DNA from: Pseudomonas caspiana
GTDB lineage: Bacteria; Pseudomonadota; Gammaproteobacteria; Pseudomonadales; Pseudomonadaceae
DNA: 64,000 nucleotides
Reading direction: 5' to 3'
Assembly: GCF_002158995.1 (NCBI RefSeq)
Contig: NZ_LOHF01000002.1
Coordinates: 178,493 to 242,492 of the forward strand
Shown: positions 36,747 through 45,072 of the stretch, piece by piece
How the letters are laid out: each line of letters starts with the position of its first letter
Position numbering within the stretch: the first letter of the stretch is position 1
Program-made: the position numbers and the translations under genes
Notes under the pieces: generated by a model
Seen by the model: the letters and a program-made list of their open reading frames with translations, nothing else
The model's database searches: none
What the model was told of the DNA's origin: nothing

Positions 36747-37628
36747 TCAGCGGTTACGTGGGTTACGGCGGATAAAGTCGTCGGCGATTTCGTCGAAGGT
36801 GACGAACTTGACGCCCTCATGGCTCTGAATGTGTTCGATCAAACGCTCCAGCATCAACAGCACCTGCGGGCGACCGGAGACGTCCGGGTGGATAGTCATG
36901 GTGAACACCGCGTGCTCGTGTTCGCGATAGACCCAGTCGAACTGGTCGCGCCACATTTCTTCCAGATGGCGGGGGTTGACGAAGCCATGGCTGTTGGGAG
37001 CTTTCTTGATGAACATCATGGGCGGCAGGTCATCGAGGTACCAGTTGGCCGGAATCTCCACCAGATCGGTTTCTTCACCGCGCACCAAGGGTTTCATCCA
37101 GGTGTCGGGATGCTGGCTGTAATCAATACTGGTCCACTTGTCGCCAACCCGGACGTAGTACGGATGGAAATCGTTGTGCATCAGGCTGTGGTCGTACTTG
37201 ATGCCTTTTTTGAGCAGCAATTCGTTGGTGACGTTGCTGAATTCCCACCAAGGTGCGACGTAACCGGTCGGACGTTTGCCGGTCATTTGCGTGATCAGCT
37301 CGATGGACTTGTCGAGGACGATCTCTTCCTGCTCCGGCGTCATGGCAATCGGGTTTTCGTGGCTGTAACCGTGCACACCGACTTCATGACCGGCATCGAC
37401 CACAGCCTTCATTTGCTCGGGGAAGGTTTCCATGGAATGGCCGGGAATGAACCAGGTGGTGCGCAAGCCATAACGCTCGAACAGTTTAAGCAGACGCGGC
37501 GCACCCACTTCACCCGCGAACAAGCCACGGGAGATGTCATCCGGAGAATCCTCACCGCCGTAGGAACCCAGCCAGCCCGCTACCGCATCAACATCGACAC
37601 CAAATGCACACAAGATCTCTTTAGCCAT
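36747..37628 (-). CDS. Polysaccharide-deacetylase-fold hydrolase, imidase-like
   Basis: A NodB-fold, metal-dependent hydrolase of 293 residues. The first metal motif is VDVDAV (aspartates 12 and 14) and the second is HGYSH (histidines 86 and 90), followed by VAPWWEFSN. It has no signal peptide, so it acts in the cytoplasm and not on cell-wall polysaccharide. Its length and motifs agree with the PuuE/cyclic-imide hydrolase branch of the fold (a Pseudomonas imidase of this type and length is known from memory). The amidase directly upstream could act on the half-amide product. Confidence 0.8.
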   Translation of the reverse strand: MAKEILCAFGVDVDAVAGWLGSYGGEDSPDDISRGLFAGEVGAPRLLKLFERYGLRTTWFIPGHSMETFPEQMKAVVDAGHEVGVHGYSHENPIAMTPEQEEIVLDKSIELITQMTGKRPTGYVAPWWEFSNVTNELLLKKGIKYDHSLMHNDFHPYYVRVGDKWTSIDYSQHPDTWMKPLVRGEETDLVEIPANWYLDDLPPMMFIKKAPNSHGFVNPRHLEEMWRDQFDWVYREHEHAVFTMTIHPDVSGRPQVLLMLERLIEHIQSHEGVKFVTFDEIADDFIRRNPRNR

Positions 37629-37714
37629 TTTGCTACTCCTGCTTGTTGATCAGACCGGCGCTAACCCATTCAGTACTGGCTGCCGGGGTTTCAGTGATTG
37701 CTGTTCGAGTTCAC

Positions 37715-39094
37715 TCAGGCCTTGGCCATTGCCGCTTCGACGGCCAGCGCGGCGCGCAACAGACGCGCGTCTTCCCCCGCTGGCGCGCTGAGCAACAGCC
37801 CTGTCGGCAAACCGCGCTCGTCATGGCCGCTGGGCAAGGAAATGCCCGGCATGTTCAGCAGGCTGCCGGGCATGGTCAGGCGCAAGGTGGCCAGATTGGT
37901 CTGGAAAAACAGCTCGTCGTCCGCCAGCAAAGGCGCCAGCGGCGGGGCCACATGGGCCACGCTCGGGGTCAGCAGAAAGGCGCCGTCGAGTTCCAGGCTG
38001 AGTTGCTCCTGTAATTGCTCACGGCGGCTATAAAGTTTGAGTAGCTGGCTGGCGGGCATGTGCCGGGCCGTCTCAAGGCGTATGCGCACCCGGGGATCGA
38101 GCTGGCTGGCCGCATCGCTGTCGAGCAGGTTCTGGTGCAACGCGAACGCCTCAGCAGCGCCCAGCCAGCCGTGCTGTTGAATCAGCTGCAAGGTGGCCTG
38201 GAAGGCGGCGCACGGCCGCATCTCGACCAGCGCACCGGCTTCATGCAACCGCGCAACCGCCTGCATCAGGTTGTTGCGCACAGCAGGCTCGACACGTTCG
38301 TCCTGCAAAACCACCTCATCGACCCAGAAGCGCTGCCCGACCAGGCTGCGCGGTATCTGCGAAGTCGGCTTGTTACGGGCACGCAGCACATCATCAATAA
38401 CGATGACGTCACGTACGCTGCGGGTCAGCGGACCGACGCTGTCCAGGGTATGGGCCAAGGGAAAAACACCCTCCCGACTGTAACGTCGAGTGGTGCTGCG
38501 GAACCCTACCAGGCCATTGAAAGCGGCCGGAATGCGGATTGAGCCCGCGGTGTCGGTCCCCATGGCGATAGGCACAATGCCCGCAGCGACGGCGACCGCC
38601 GAACCGGAAGACGATCCACCGGGAATGCGAGGTTGATCATCGCTGCACGGATTGATCGGCGTGCCGAAATGCGGGTTGAGGCCCAACCCCGAGTAAGCAA
38701 ACTCACTGAGGTTGGTTTTCCCCAAACTGACCATGCCCGCCCGCGCCAGGAGGCCAGTGGTGGGTGCATCCAGCAGCGCAGCCCCAAGGTTGTTACGCAC
38801 AGCGGCACCGGCGGTGGTGACGGTACCAGCGACATCAAACAAGTCTTTCCAGGCAACGGGTATTCCATCGAATGGGCTTAGAGGCTGCCCCGCCTGCCAA
38901 CGAGCCGCAGAGGCCTTGGCCTCACGACGAGCACGTTCGACGCTCAGGGAGATAAATACGTGATCAGTGCGCTGGGCCTGTTGCAAGGCCAGCTCGAGTG
39001 CCTGCACCGGATCATTGCGACCCGATGCAAATTCCTCAGCCGTTGCACTGGCATCCGTCGACCTGCCTTGGCTAGTGCTTTTGATCATCAGCAT
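37715..39094 (-). CDS. Amidase-signature family amidase
   Basis: A hydrolase of 459 residues with the complete amidase signature: catalytic lysine in AWKDLFDV (Lys83), GGSSSGSA (Ser161) and the nucleophile in GTDTAGSIR (Ser185). It hydrolyses a carbon-nitrogen amide bond; the substrate is not evident. It is the first gene of the leftward cluster, 86 bases before the imidase-like gene, and could be the half-amidase of an imide pathway. GAGG precedes ATG 39094; an ATG two codons later is an alternative. Confidence 0.87.
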   Translation of the reverse strand: MLMIKSTSQGRSTDASATAEEFASGRNDPVQALELALQQAQRTDHVFISLSVERARREAKASAARWQAGQPLSPFDGIPVAWKDLFDVAGTVTTAGAAVRNNLGAALLDAPTTGLLARAGMVSLGKTNLSEFAYSGLGLNPHFGTPINPCSDDQPRIPGGSSSGSAVAVAAGIVPIAMGTDTAGSIRIPAAFNGLVGFRSTTRRYSREGVFPLAHTLDSVGPLTRSVRDVIVIDDVLRARNKPTSQIPRSLVGQRFWVDEVVLQDERVEPAVRNNLMQAVARLHEAGALVEMRPCAAFQATLQLIQQHGWLGAAEAFALHQNLLDSDAASQLDPRVRIRLETARHMPASQLLKLYSRREQLQEQLSLELDGAFLLTPSVAHVAPPLAPLLADDELFFQTNLATLRLTMPGSLLNMPGISLPSGHDERGLPTGLLLSAPAGEDARLLRAALAVEAAMAKA

Positions 39095-39106
39095 TCAGCC
39101 TCGATA

Positions 39107-39324
39107 AAAATGTACTAATTAATAAAATGTACATTTAACAAAGGCAGAATCCATGCCAAAGATGAGTCAGCTTTTCAGCGTTGGTAGGATCAGAACGTCC
39201 CAAAACATCGCAAACGATTACGCCAGAGCGCTTTCAATCTTGTGGATGACTGAATATTTGAGTGAGCATTTTTGCAAAACGTATCTTCATCGCAAAAAAT
39301 GTACTTTTCATAAAAGATACGTTT
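39107..39324. promoter_or_regulatory. Operator cluster between amidase and GntR genes
   Basis: The 346-base divergent gap holds repeated AT-rich half-sites around GTAC. The first is AAAATGTACTAATT (39107). The second is the perfect palindrome AAATGTACATTT (39125-39136). A third compound site (39276-39324) has AAAACGTATCTT and AAGATACGTTT as outer arms and GTACTTTT-CAT-AAAAGATAC inside. The first two flank the amidase promoter, and the third lies upstream of the GntR gene. They are good candidates for binding by the neighbouring GntR protein, repressing both directions. I see no gene in this gap. Confidence 0.6.
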
Positions 39325-39440
39325 AGGTGCATATTAGTAACAGTGAGCCCCACGAATGTGCATCGCACGTAGCCCGAGGTGACAAACGGACTTATGTGCG
39401 AGAATCCGCCGTCGATCATTTAGAGAAACTCAGGAAACCG

Positions 39441-40433
39441 ATGTCAGGAGACGATTCGCGCACGGCTTCACGCTATGCCACGATCCGGCAGGTGTTACGC
39501 GACGCCATTGTCAGCGGAGCGGCGAGCACCGGCCTGGTGCTGCTTGAAGCACCGCTTGCCGACCTTTTCGGCACCAGCCGAGTGCCGGTGCGCAAGGCGC
39601 TGAACCTGCTGCATGACGAGGGGTTGATCTGTCGATTTGATGGCCGTGGGTATCTGGTCAATCCAGAAGGCACGGAGGTTGAGCCACTGCGCCTGACCCT
39701 CAGTCATAAACAGTTTGGTCTGGATAGCAGTGAAGAGCTGGTCGATACCCGCCCGTTGGGCGAGCGCATTTACGATGAAATCAGCGCGGCGATTTCAAGC
39801 TGCATGGCCTTCGGACACTACCGGCTGGACGAAAAAAGCGCAGCGCAGTATTACGGCGTCAGCCGCGCCGTGGTGCGTGAGGCGCTGATGCGTTTGCGTG
39901 ATCGCGGGCTGGTGGAAAAGGAACCCTACTCGCAATGGCTGGCCGGCCCGCTGACGGCGCGCGAAGTGACTGAAGACTACGAGCTGCGTGCCTGCCTGGA
40001 GCCCGAGGCCTTGCGCCAGACTGCCCCGGGCCTGAGTCGCGAAACGCTGGAAGCGATGCTTGAGCGGATCGTCCAGGCGCAAAACGCCGAACACTGCAGC
40101 CTTGAAGATATCGAGCGCATAGAAGAAGACCTGCACCAGCATTGCCTGGCCGACCTGCAGAATCGCAAGATCGCCACGCTGATTCGCCAGGGGCAAAGTC
40201 CGATGATTATCAGCCGGATCTTCTACCGGCTCCTGGGCATCGGTGCCGACGAAGCGATGCTGGCCGAACATCGCCTGATTATCGAACTGCTGCTGCATGG
40301 CGCGTTCGACGCCGCAGCACTTAACCTCAAGGAACACCTGCAACGCGCGCGACAGCGCATGCTGCAACGCCTTAAAGTGCTGTCGGTATTGCCGGAACAG
40401 GAAGTGCCCGGGTATTTGACGCGGTTGAGTTGA
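39441..40433 (+). CDS. GntR-family regulator with two winged-helix domains
   Basis: A regulator of 330 residues from ATG 39441 (CAGGA site), unusual in carrying two GntR-type winged helices in tandem. The first is about residues 10-75 (LADLFGTSRVPVRKALNLLH); the second about 105-170 (AAQYYGVSRAVVREALMRLR). A helical FCD-like effector domain follows, ending near residue 310. Ordinary GntR proteins have one such domain and about 230 residues, so this looks like a fusion or duplication. It is divergent from the amidase cluster and probably controls it through the operator-like sites between them. The ligand is unknown. Confidence 0.83.
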   Translation: MSGDDSRTASRYATIRQVLRDAIVSGAASTGLVLLEAPLADLFGTSRVPVRKALNLLHDEGLICRFDGRGYLVNPEGTEVEPLRLTLSHKQFGLDSSEELVDTRPLGERIYDEISAAISSCMAFGHYRLDEKSAAQYYGVSRAVVREALMRLRDRGLVEKEPYSQWLAGPLTAREVTEDYELRACLEPEALRQTAPGLSRETLEAMLERIVQAQNAEHCSLEDIERIEEDLHQHCLADLQNRKIATLIRQGQSPMIISRIFYRLLGIGADEAMLAEHRLIIELLLHGAFDAAALNLKEHLQRARQRMLQRLKVLSVLPEQEVPGYLTRLS

Positions 40434-40434
40434 G

Positions 40435-40493
40435 GTCCGGCTTCAGCCGGGAGAGCCATTCTGCCTAGCTGGCGCCTTCCCGGCTAAAGCCAT
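40435..40493. repeat. REP pair, type A, compact copy
   Basis: GTCCGGCTTCAGCCGGGA on the left and CTTCCCGGCTAAAGCC on the right, about 24 bases apart, match the element at 4411. The right arm is cut short, lacking the GGTCCCAC end. It separates the convergent GntR and truncated-hemoglobin genes. Confidence 0.78.
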
Positions 40494-40495
40494 TA

Positions 40496-40915
40496 CTACT
40501 TCTCGATCACTTCCCCGCGCATCGGTGCCAGCCGGGCAATCAAACGATTCTGGTCTGGTACCGAAATACCTTCGGCGTCCATGGCATCGATCAGGTCCTC
40601 AACCAGCGCATTGAAATCACTGCGCGTCAGGTTCTGACCCTTGTGGGCTTCAGCCATGGTGTCGCCTGTGTATTTGCACGGGCCACCGGCCTCGACACAC
40701 AGCTGCTCAACCAGCTTGTCGCGCAGGCGCACGATATCGATTTTTTTGAAGCGCTCGCCGATGCGCTCATCTTTTACCGCAATGATGAGCATGCCTTCGA
40801 CAATGCGCTGAATCCCGGCGCGCTGTCCAAGCGCCTGATAAAGGCTGTCATCCTTGGGCGGTTGCTGAGCGCAGCCAGCTAACAACACAATCAAAAAAAA
40901 GCTGAGCAGGCGCAT
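40496..40915 (-). CDS. Group I truncated hemoglobin, lipoprotein
   Basis: A globin of 139 residues with an N-terminal lipoprotein signal (LIVLLAGC, lipid-modified Cys15), so it is anchored in the periplasm or outer membrane. The truncated-globin domain starts at SLYQALGQRAGIQRIVEGM. The probable proximal heme histidine is His91 in MAEAHKGQNL. Such globins bind oxygen or nitric oxide. It is the last gene of a four-gene operon, two bases after the DUF3034 gene. A lipid-anchored form is unusual, because most truncated globins are cytoplasmic. Confidence 0.85.
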   Translation of the reverse strand: MRLLSFFLIVLLAGCAQQPPKDDSLYQALGQRAGIQRIVEGMLIIAVKDERIGERFKKIDIVRLRDKLVEQLCVEAGGPCKYTGDTMAEAHKGQNLTRSDFNALVEDLIDAMDAEGISVPDQNRLIARLAPMRGEVIEK

Positions 40916-40917
40916 GA

Positions 40918-41784
40918 TCAGAAACTCCCCTGAATGGACAGATAAGCTCCGTTCTGGTTTTCCAGCGTGGCGATTTCTCCCAGCTTCGCGTAAGCCAGTA
41001 CCACGGAGAGGTGTTTGTTAGGGAAATATCCCACGAACAAATCAGCCCAATCACTCTCACCGGCGAACGACAGGTTGTCCGGCTTTTCACGGTATTCAAC
41101 TCCGACAGCCCAGCGCGGGTTGAACAGTACTGCGACCGAACCTTCCTTGAGCACGCTACGGGTATCGCGACGATCACCGCCGAAGCCAAGCAGACCGGTT
41201 TCATTGGCGCGGCTGTAGCGCACGCCACCATTGACCACCAGGTTGTAGCCGAATGCAGCGCCCATGAAGAGGCGACTGGCGGTCAGATAGCCCTCGACAT
41301 CCGAATCGCGTTTGGCACCAATAAGGCTGGGGATCAGGAAGTCATTCTGCTTCTTGTATTCGATGCCCAGCGACACCTGCGGCAGGCTGTCGTAAATCAG
41401 GTCGCCGAACAGGCGCACCTTCACGCCAAAGATATCTTGAGTCAGGTTGTCTTCCGGCAGGCTGAGGTCCTTCTGCAACGTGCCCAGATCAAAGCGCTGG
41501 TGAGCGTAGGACAGCTCCACGCGGTTGTCATACGCGACCGACATGCCTGCCACGTCCAGCGTGTAATCCGGCAGGTCTACATGAGTCGCGAAAACGCTGG
41601 TGCCCCACTCGTCCTGTTCGCCATAACCGGTGAGCACGGCCCACGGCGTAATACCGCCACCCGCTGCGCCTTCGATGCTTGAAGCGCCTCCCGTAGCGAT
41701 CAAACGACCATTGTCAGCCTCTGCAAACGGTATGAAGGCACTCAGAACACAACTCAGCACAACTGAAGTTTTTTTGTAATTCAT
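40918..41784 (-). CDS. DUF3034 outer-membrane protein
   Basis: A 288-residue secreted protein with a signal peptide (VVLSCVLSAFIPFAEA). Its sequence alternates like a beta barrel and ends in phenylalanine (LSIQGSF), as outer-membrane proteins do. It fits the DUF3034 family by TGGASSIEGAAGGGITPWAV and FATHVDLPDYTLD near the start. The function is unknown. It is transcribed between the c-di-GMP enzyme (three bases) and the globin lipoprotein (two bases), so it may be the outer-membrane partner of those proteins. Confidence 0.82.
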   Translation of the reverse strand: MNYKKTSVVLSCVLSAFIPFAEADNGRLIATGGASSIEGAAGGGITPWAVLTGYGEQDEWGTSVFATHVDLPDYTLDVAGMSVAYDNRVELSYAHQRFDLGTLQKDLSLPEDNLTQDIFGVKVRLFGDLIYDSLPQVSLGIEYKKQNDFLIPSLIGAKRDSDVEGYLTASRLFMGAAFGYNLVVNGGVRYSRANETGLLGFGGDRRDTRSVLKEGSVAVLFNPRWAVGVEYREKPDNLSFAGESDWADLFVGYFPNKHLSVVLAYAKLGEIATLENQNGAYLSIQGSF

Positions 41785-41787
41785 AGC

Positions 41788-44139
41788 TTAATGAACCATC
41801 AGACTGGGTGAAGACAAGGACTTGGCCATCCAGGCTTCGAAGGCGACCGCAGGCAACGGACGGCTGATCAGATAGCCCTGAGCCGTGTCGCAGTGCCAAC
41901 GCTCCAGTAACTTGAGACTGTGTTCGTATTCAACGCCCTCGGCGACCACCTTGAGACCCAGGTTATGGCTCATCTCAATGGTGGAACGCACGATCACTGC
42001 GTCTTCACTGGTTTCATCCAGGTTACGCACGAACGATTGGTCGATTTTCAATTCCTGCACCGGCAGACGCTTGAGGTGCGCGAGCGACGAGTAACCGGTA
42101 CCGAAGTCATCCACCGAGAGGCTGATGCCCAGATCGCGCAGGCGATTGAGCACGATCAGCGCCTGTTCAGGCTCGCGCATCACAGCGCTTTCAGTGATTT
42201 CGAAAATAAGCTGATCGGCAGGCACGCTGTGCAGTTTGAGCAGTTTGATGACACGTTCGACCAAGTGCTCACCGAGCAAGTCATCGGCAGAGATATTGAC
42301 CGACACCTGCAAGTACAGACCGCGTTTGGACCATTCAGCCAACTGACGCATGGACTCTTCAATCACCCAGTTGGTCAGCAACTGGATGCTGCCCGTGCGC
42401 TCGGCCAGCACGATGAATTCGGCTGGCGAAACGTTACCGAACTGCGGATGCGTCCAGCGCAACAGGGCTTCTGCCTGACGTACAGTGCCTTGCCGAATAT
42501 CCAGCTTGGGCTGGTAATGCAGCATCAGCTCGCCTTTTTTCGCAGCATGACGCAGGTCGCGAATCAGGCTGATCTGACGCTGGTGGGCGAGATCGCGACC
42601 GTCTTGATAGACCTGCAACCGGCCTGGCAGATTCGCAGCATCCTGACGGGCGATGGCGGCGCGTTTGAGGAGTTCTACCGCGCAATCGCCGTGCGCGGGA
42701 TAGCTGGCAATGCCGATGCTGCATTCCAGCGTGACGTCGTTGCTGTCGACATGCTGAGGCTGATCCAACATGCGCTGCAATTGGTCGGCGCGACCTACCG
42801 CGCCGTCACTGCCGATATGGTCCAACAGCACCAGAAATTCATTGGCTGTCAGCCGCGCCAGGGTGTCACCGGGTTGCAAAGTGCCCTGCAAGCGCTTGCC
42901 GATCTGTTGCAGCAGTTGGTCAACACCGGCAGAACCGCACGCGTCACTGATCTCCAGATAGTTATCGATACTCAAATACAGCAAGGTCATGGCACGCTGC
43001 GCAGCGATGGAGCTGCTCAGGCGCTCCATCGCGAGTGCCCGATTAGGCAAACCGGTCAGTGGGTCATGCAGAGCGTTGTGCGCAAGTTGATCTTCGCGAA
43101 CAGCAATGCCTTGCTGCATGTTGTTGATGGCCACAGCCAATTGACCCAGTTCGTCACTGCGAGCCAATGTGACGGGGGTTTTATAATCGCCTTCACCAAT
43201 ACGTCTGGCAGCTCCGGCCAGTACCTGAACAGGCTGGGAAACACTGCGCGCCAGTCCCAAAGTGCCGATCAGCGAAGCCAGCAACGCAATAATCGAGATC
43301 CAGAAGATTTTTTCATCCAGCGGAGCGAAGGCCAGCATGGCTTTATCAATCGGGCTTTGCAGTAGCGCGAATACTTGCTCCTGACTCCCGTCAATGCTGT
43401 CCAGCACCATGGTCTGGCTCAAGAAGCTCAGGCCACCATGCTCGGTCATGTGCATCCGACCTTCAGCCGGGTTGAGCATAAGCGCTATCAGGCTGTCCTC
43501 CAGCTCTGCAGGTTGCGTGCTGATCAAGTGTCCGGGCTTACCGTTTTCGACGGTGAGGAATGACACCTCAAGACCACTGAGCGAGCGCAGGGACTGGGCA
43601 AGTTCGGCATCCATGCTGAAACCCATGACCACTCGACCGATGGGCAATGGCGCCAGAACGGTACTTTCCACTAGCAGATGTGGTACGCCGCCACCCGGGA
43701 CGATGACCATGGACTGACTTTTGCGGCGAGCATCGCGCAACGTCTGATCAAACGGGAATTTGGTGCCCTCAACGATTTGCGGGATGGTACTGGCGACGAC
43801 TGTACCGTCCATGCTCAGCAGGAACATGTCGCTGGCATTGATCCGGCTACCGTGATTGAGCAACACCGAACGGATGGTCGAAGCATCGGAACTGGCGACT
43901 GCATCGCGAAAGCCGAAATCAGCCGAGACCAGTTGCACGCCGTCACGCAGACGCTTGCCACGCATGTCCATGACATCGGCGAACACGCGAGTGCCCACCT
44001 CCAGCTGGGTCTGCGCTTGAGAGCGAACAGCGTCGCCGGTTGCCGCTTTGACAGCGAGAAACACCGCTACCACTACAACCAGCAGCAATGCGATAAGCAC
44101 GCAGGCAATTCGCGCCTGAAAACTTGTACGCAGATTCAT
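41788..44139 (-). CDS. Membrane c-di-GMP phosphodiesterase with degenerate GGDEF
   Basis: A membrane receptor of 783 residues. The first helix is near residues 11-31, a periplasmic Cache-like sensor spans about 35-285, then a second helix, HAMP (to about 360), GGDEF (about 365-510) and EAL (about 520-770). The GGDEF active site is replaced by TANEF, so synthesis of c-di-GMP is unlikely. The EAL part keeps EALLRW, EITES and DDFGTGYSSL, so hydrolysis is likely. The sensor may respond to a periplasmic signal relayed by the cupredoxin upstream. It overlaps that gene by four bases and the DUF3034 gene follows three bases later. Confidence 0.88.
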   Translation of the reverse strand: MNLRTSFQARIACVLIALLLVVVVAVFLAVKAATGDAVRSQAQTQLEVGTRVFADVMDMRGKRLRDGVQLVSADFGFRDAVASSDASTIRSVLLNHGSRINASDMFLLSMDGTVVASTIPQIVEGTKFPFDQTLRDARRKSQSMVIVPGGGVPHLLVESTVLAPLPIGRVVMGFSMDAELAQSLRSLSGLEVSFLTVENGKPGHLISTQPAELEDSLIALMLNPAEGRMHMTEHGGLSFLSQTMVLDSIDGSQEQVFALLQSPIDKAMLAFAPLDEKIFWISIIALLASLIGTLGLARSVSQPVQVLAGAARRIGEGDYKTPVTLARSDELGQLAVAINNMQQGIAVREDQLAHNALHDPLTGLPNRALAMERLSSSIAAQRAMTLLYLSIDNYLEISDACGSAGVDQLLQQIGKRLQGTLQPGDTLARLTANEFLVLLDHIGSDGAVGRADQLQRMLDQPQHVDSNDVTLECSIGIASYPAHGDCAVELLKRAAIARQDAANLPGRLQVYQDGRDLAHQRQISLIRDLRHAAKKGELMLHYQPKLDIRQGTVRQAEALLRWTHPQFGNVSPAEFIVLAERTGSIQLLTNWVIEESMRQLAEWSKRGLYLQVSVNISADDLLGEHLVERVIKLLKLHSVPADQLIFEITESAVMREPEQALIVLNRLRDLGISLSVDDFGTGYSSLAHLKRLPVQELKIDQSFVRNLDETSEDAVIVRSTIEMSHNLGLKVVAEGVEYEHSLKLLERWHCDTAQGYLISRPLPAVAFEAWMAKSLSSPSLMVH

Positions 44140-44807
44140 TGGTGAGCAGCTTTATGGAAAGCATCACCAAATGCGCTGGGGGCAGCGCCGTCCGGCTTTT
44201 CGTCAGTACTCGGCTCTACCTCCAGCTTGAAGTCCTTGCTCAGCCCCGCAGCAGGAACATCAAATTCGCCGCCGCTGGCAGGCTGCATATCGATGGTCTT
44301 CGGGTGCCACAGGGTTGCCGAATAATGCCCGGCGGGCATGTCGTCAAACTTGACTACACCGCTGGCGTCGCTGACTGCGAACCAGGGTTCGTCTGTGACA
44401 TAGATATAGCCGACCATCCAGTCATGGATGTTACAGCCCAGTACGACGACGCCTGGTTTATCGAACAATTGCGGATCGGACGGAGTGCCGCTGTACAAGC
44501 GCAGTTCAAAACGCTTGGCGGGAGAAAAGGAATAAACCTGATGGCGAATGTTGTCGCTGTTGGGGAATTTGACTTCAGTGTTGCTGTGCACGGCCAATAC
44601 ACGCGGCACGAACTCCTGATCACGCTGATCCATGTCGGCCTTTAGCGCAATACTCTTGCCGGGAGGCCCCTGCAGGGTCAGCACGGCATTGCTCAGTGGC
44701 TTGCCTTGTTGATCGAGAATCCGGGCGGTCAGCGTGGCAGCGGAAGTTGAAGCCGCGCCCAAAGCCCAGCAACCGGTCAAAACGATCAACGACAATAATT
44801 TGCTCAT
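44136..44807 (-). CDS. Periplasmic cupredoxin-like protein
   Basis: A 223-residue exported protein (signal peptide ending near STSAA, residue 24). The blue-copper ligand pattern is present: His89 in DNIRHQVYS, then Cys125, His128 and Met131 in GCNIHDWM. A short carboxypeptidase-regulatory-like beta domain precedes and follows it. Databases often call such proteins methylamine utilization protein, but no methylamine genes are here. As first gene of the operon with a periplasmic sensor enzyme it could bind copper or pass electrons. Both roles are inferred. Confidence 0.82.
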   Translation of the reverse strand: MSKLLSLIVLTGCWALGAASTSAATLTARILDQQGKPLSNAVLTLQGPPGKSIALKADMDQRDQEFVPRVLAVHSNTEVKFPNSDNIRHQVYSFSPAKRFELRLYSGTPSDPQLFDKPGVVVLGCNIHDWMVGYIYVTDEPWFAVSDASGVVKFDDMPAGHYSATLWHPKTIDMQPASGGEFDVPAAGLSKDFKLEVEPSTDEKPDGAAPSAFGDAFHKAAHQ

Positions 44808-45014
44808 AAGCTAATCCACAACGGCAAAGCCGGATAAAACAACGCCAGCCTTGGCAACGAAGGGTCTCACTCGCAGAGTAGCTGCGGTCAGACGGAAGAT
44901 CACGCACTGAGGAAAGGCATTTAGCCATCATCGATGAAGTTTCGACGAAAGGTCGTTCCGGGGCCTTGGATGGCTTGTTTTTTCTTCCTCTCAATAGGCT
45001 ATCGACAGCTGCCA

Positions 45015-45042
45015 TTGAAACCTGAGGGCGACTGCCCCATCT
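45015..45042 (+). promoter_or_regulatory. Sigma-32 heat-shock promoter of the second lon gene
   Basis: The -35 element TTGAAA (45015-45020) and the -10 element CCCCATCT (45035-45042) are 14 bases apart. This nearly equals the RpoH consensus (CTTGAAA, 13-14 bases, CCCCATNT). Transcription would begin about 25 bases upstream of the lon start. The promoter lies in the 265-base gap between the divergent cupredoxin operon and lon, where I see nothing else. Confidence 0.78.
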
Positions 45043-45072
45043 AAGCACCATGTTCAATTGTGCAGGTGCCCC

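Noticed and set aside
41920..43365. Open frame of 481 codons antisense to the c-di-GMP enzyme
   Set aside because: No domain or start signal; the minus-strand protein is clear over its whole length.
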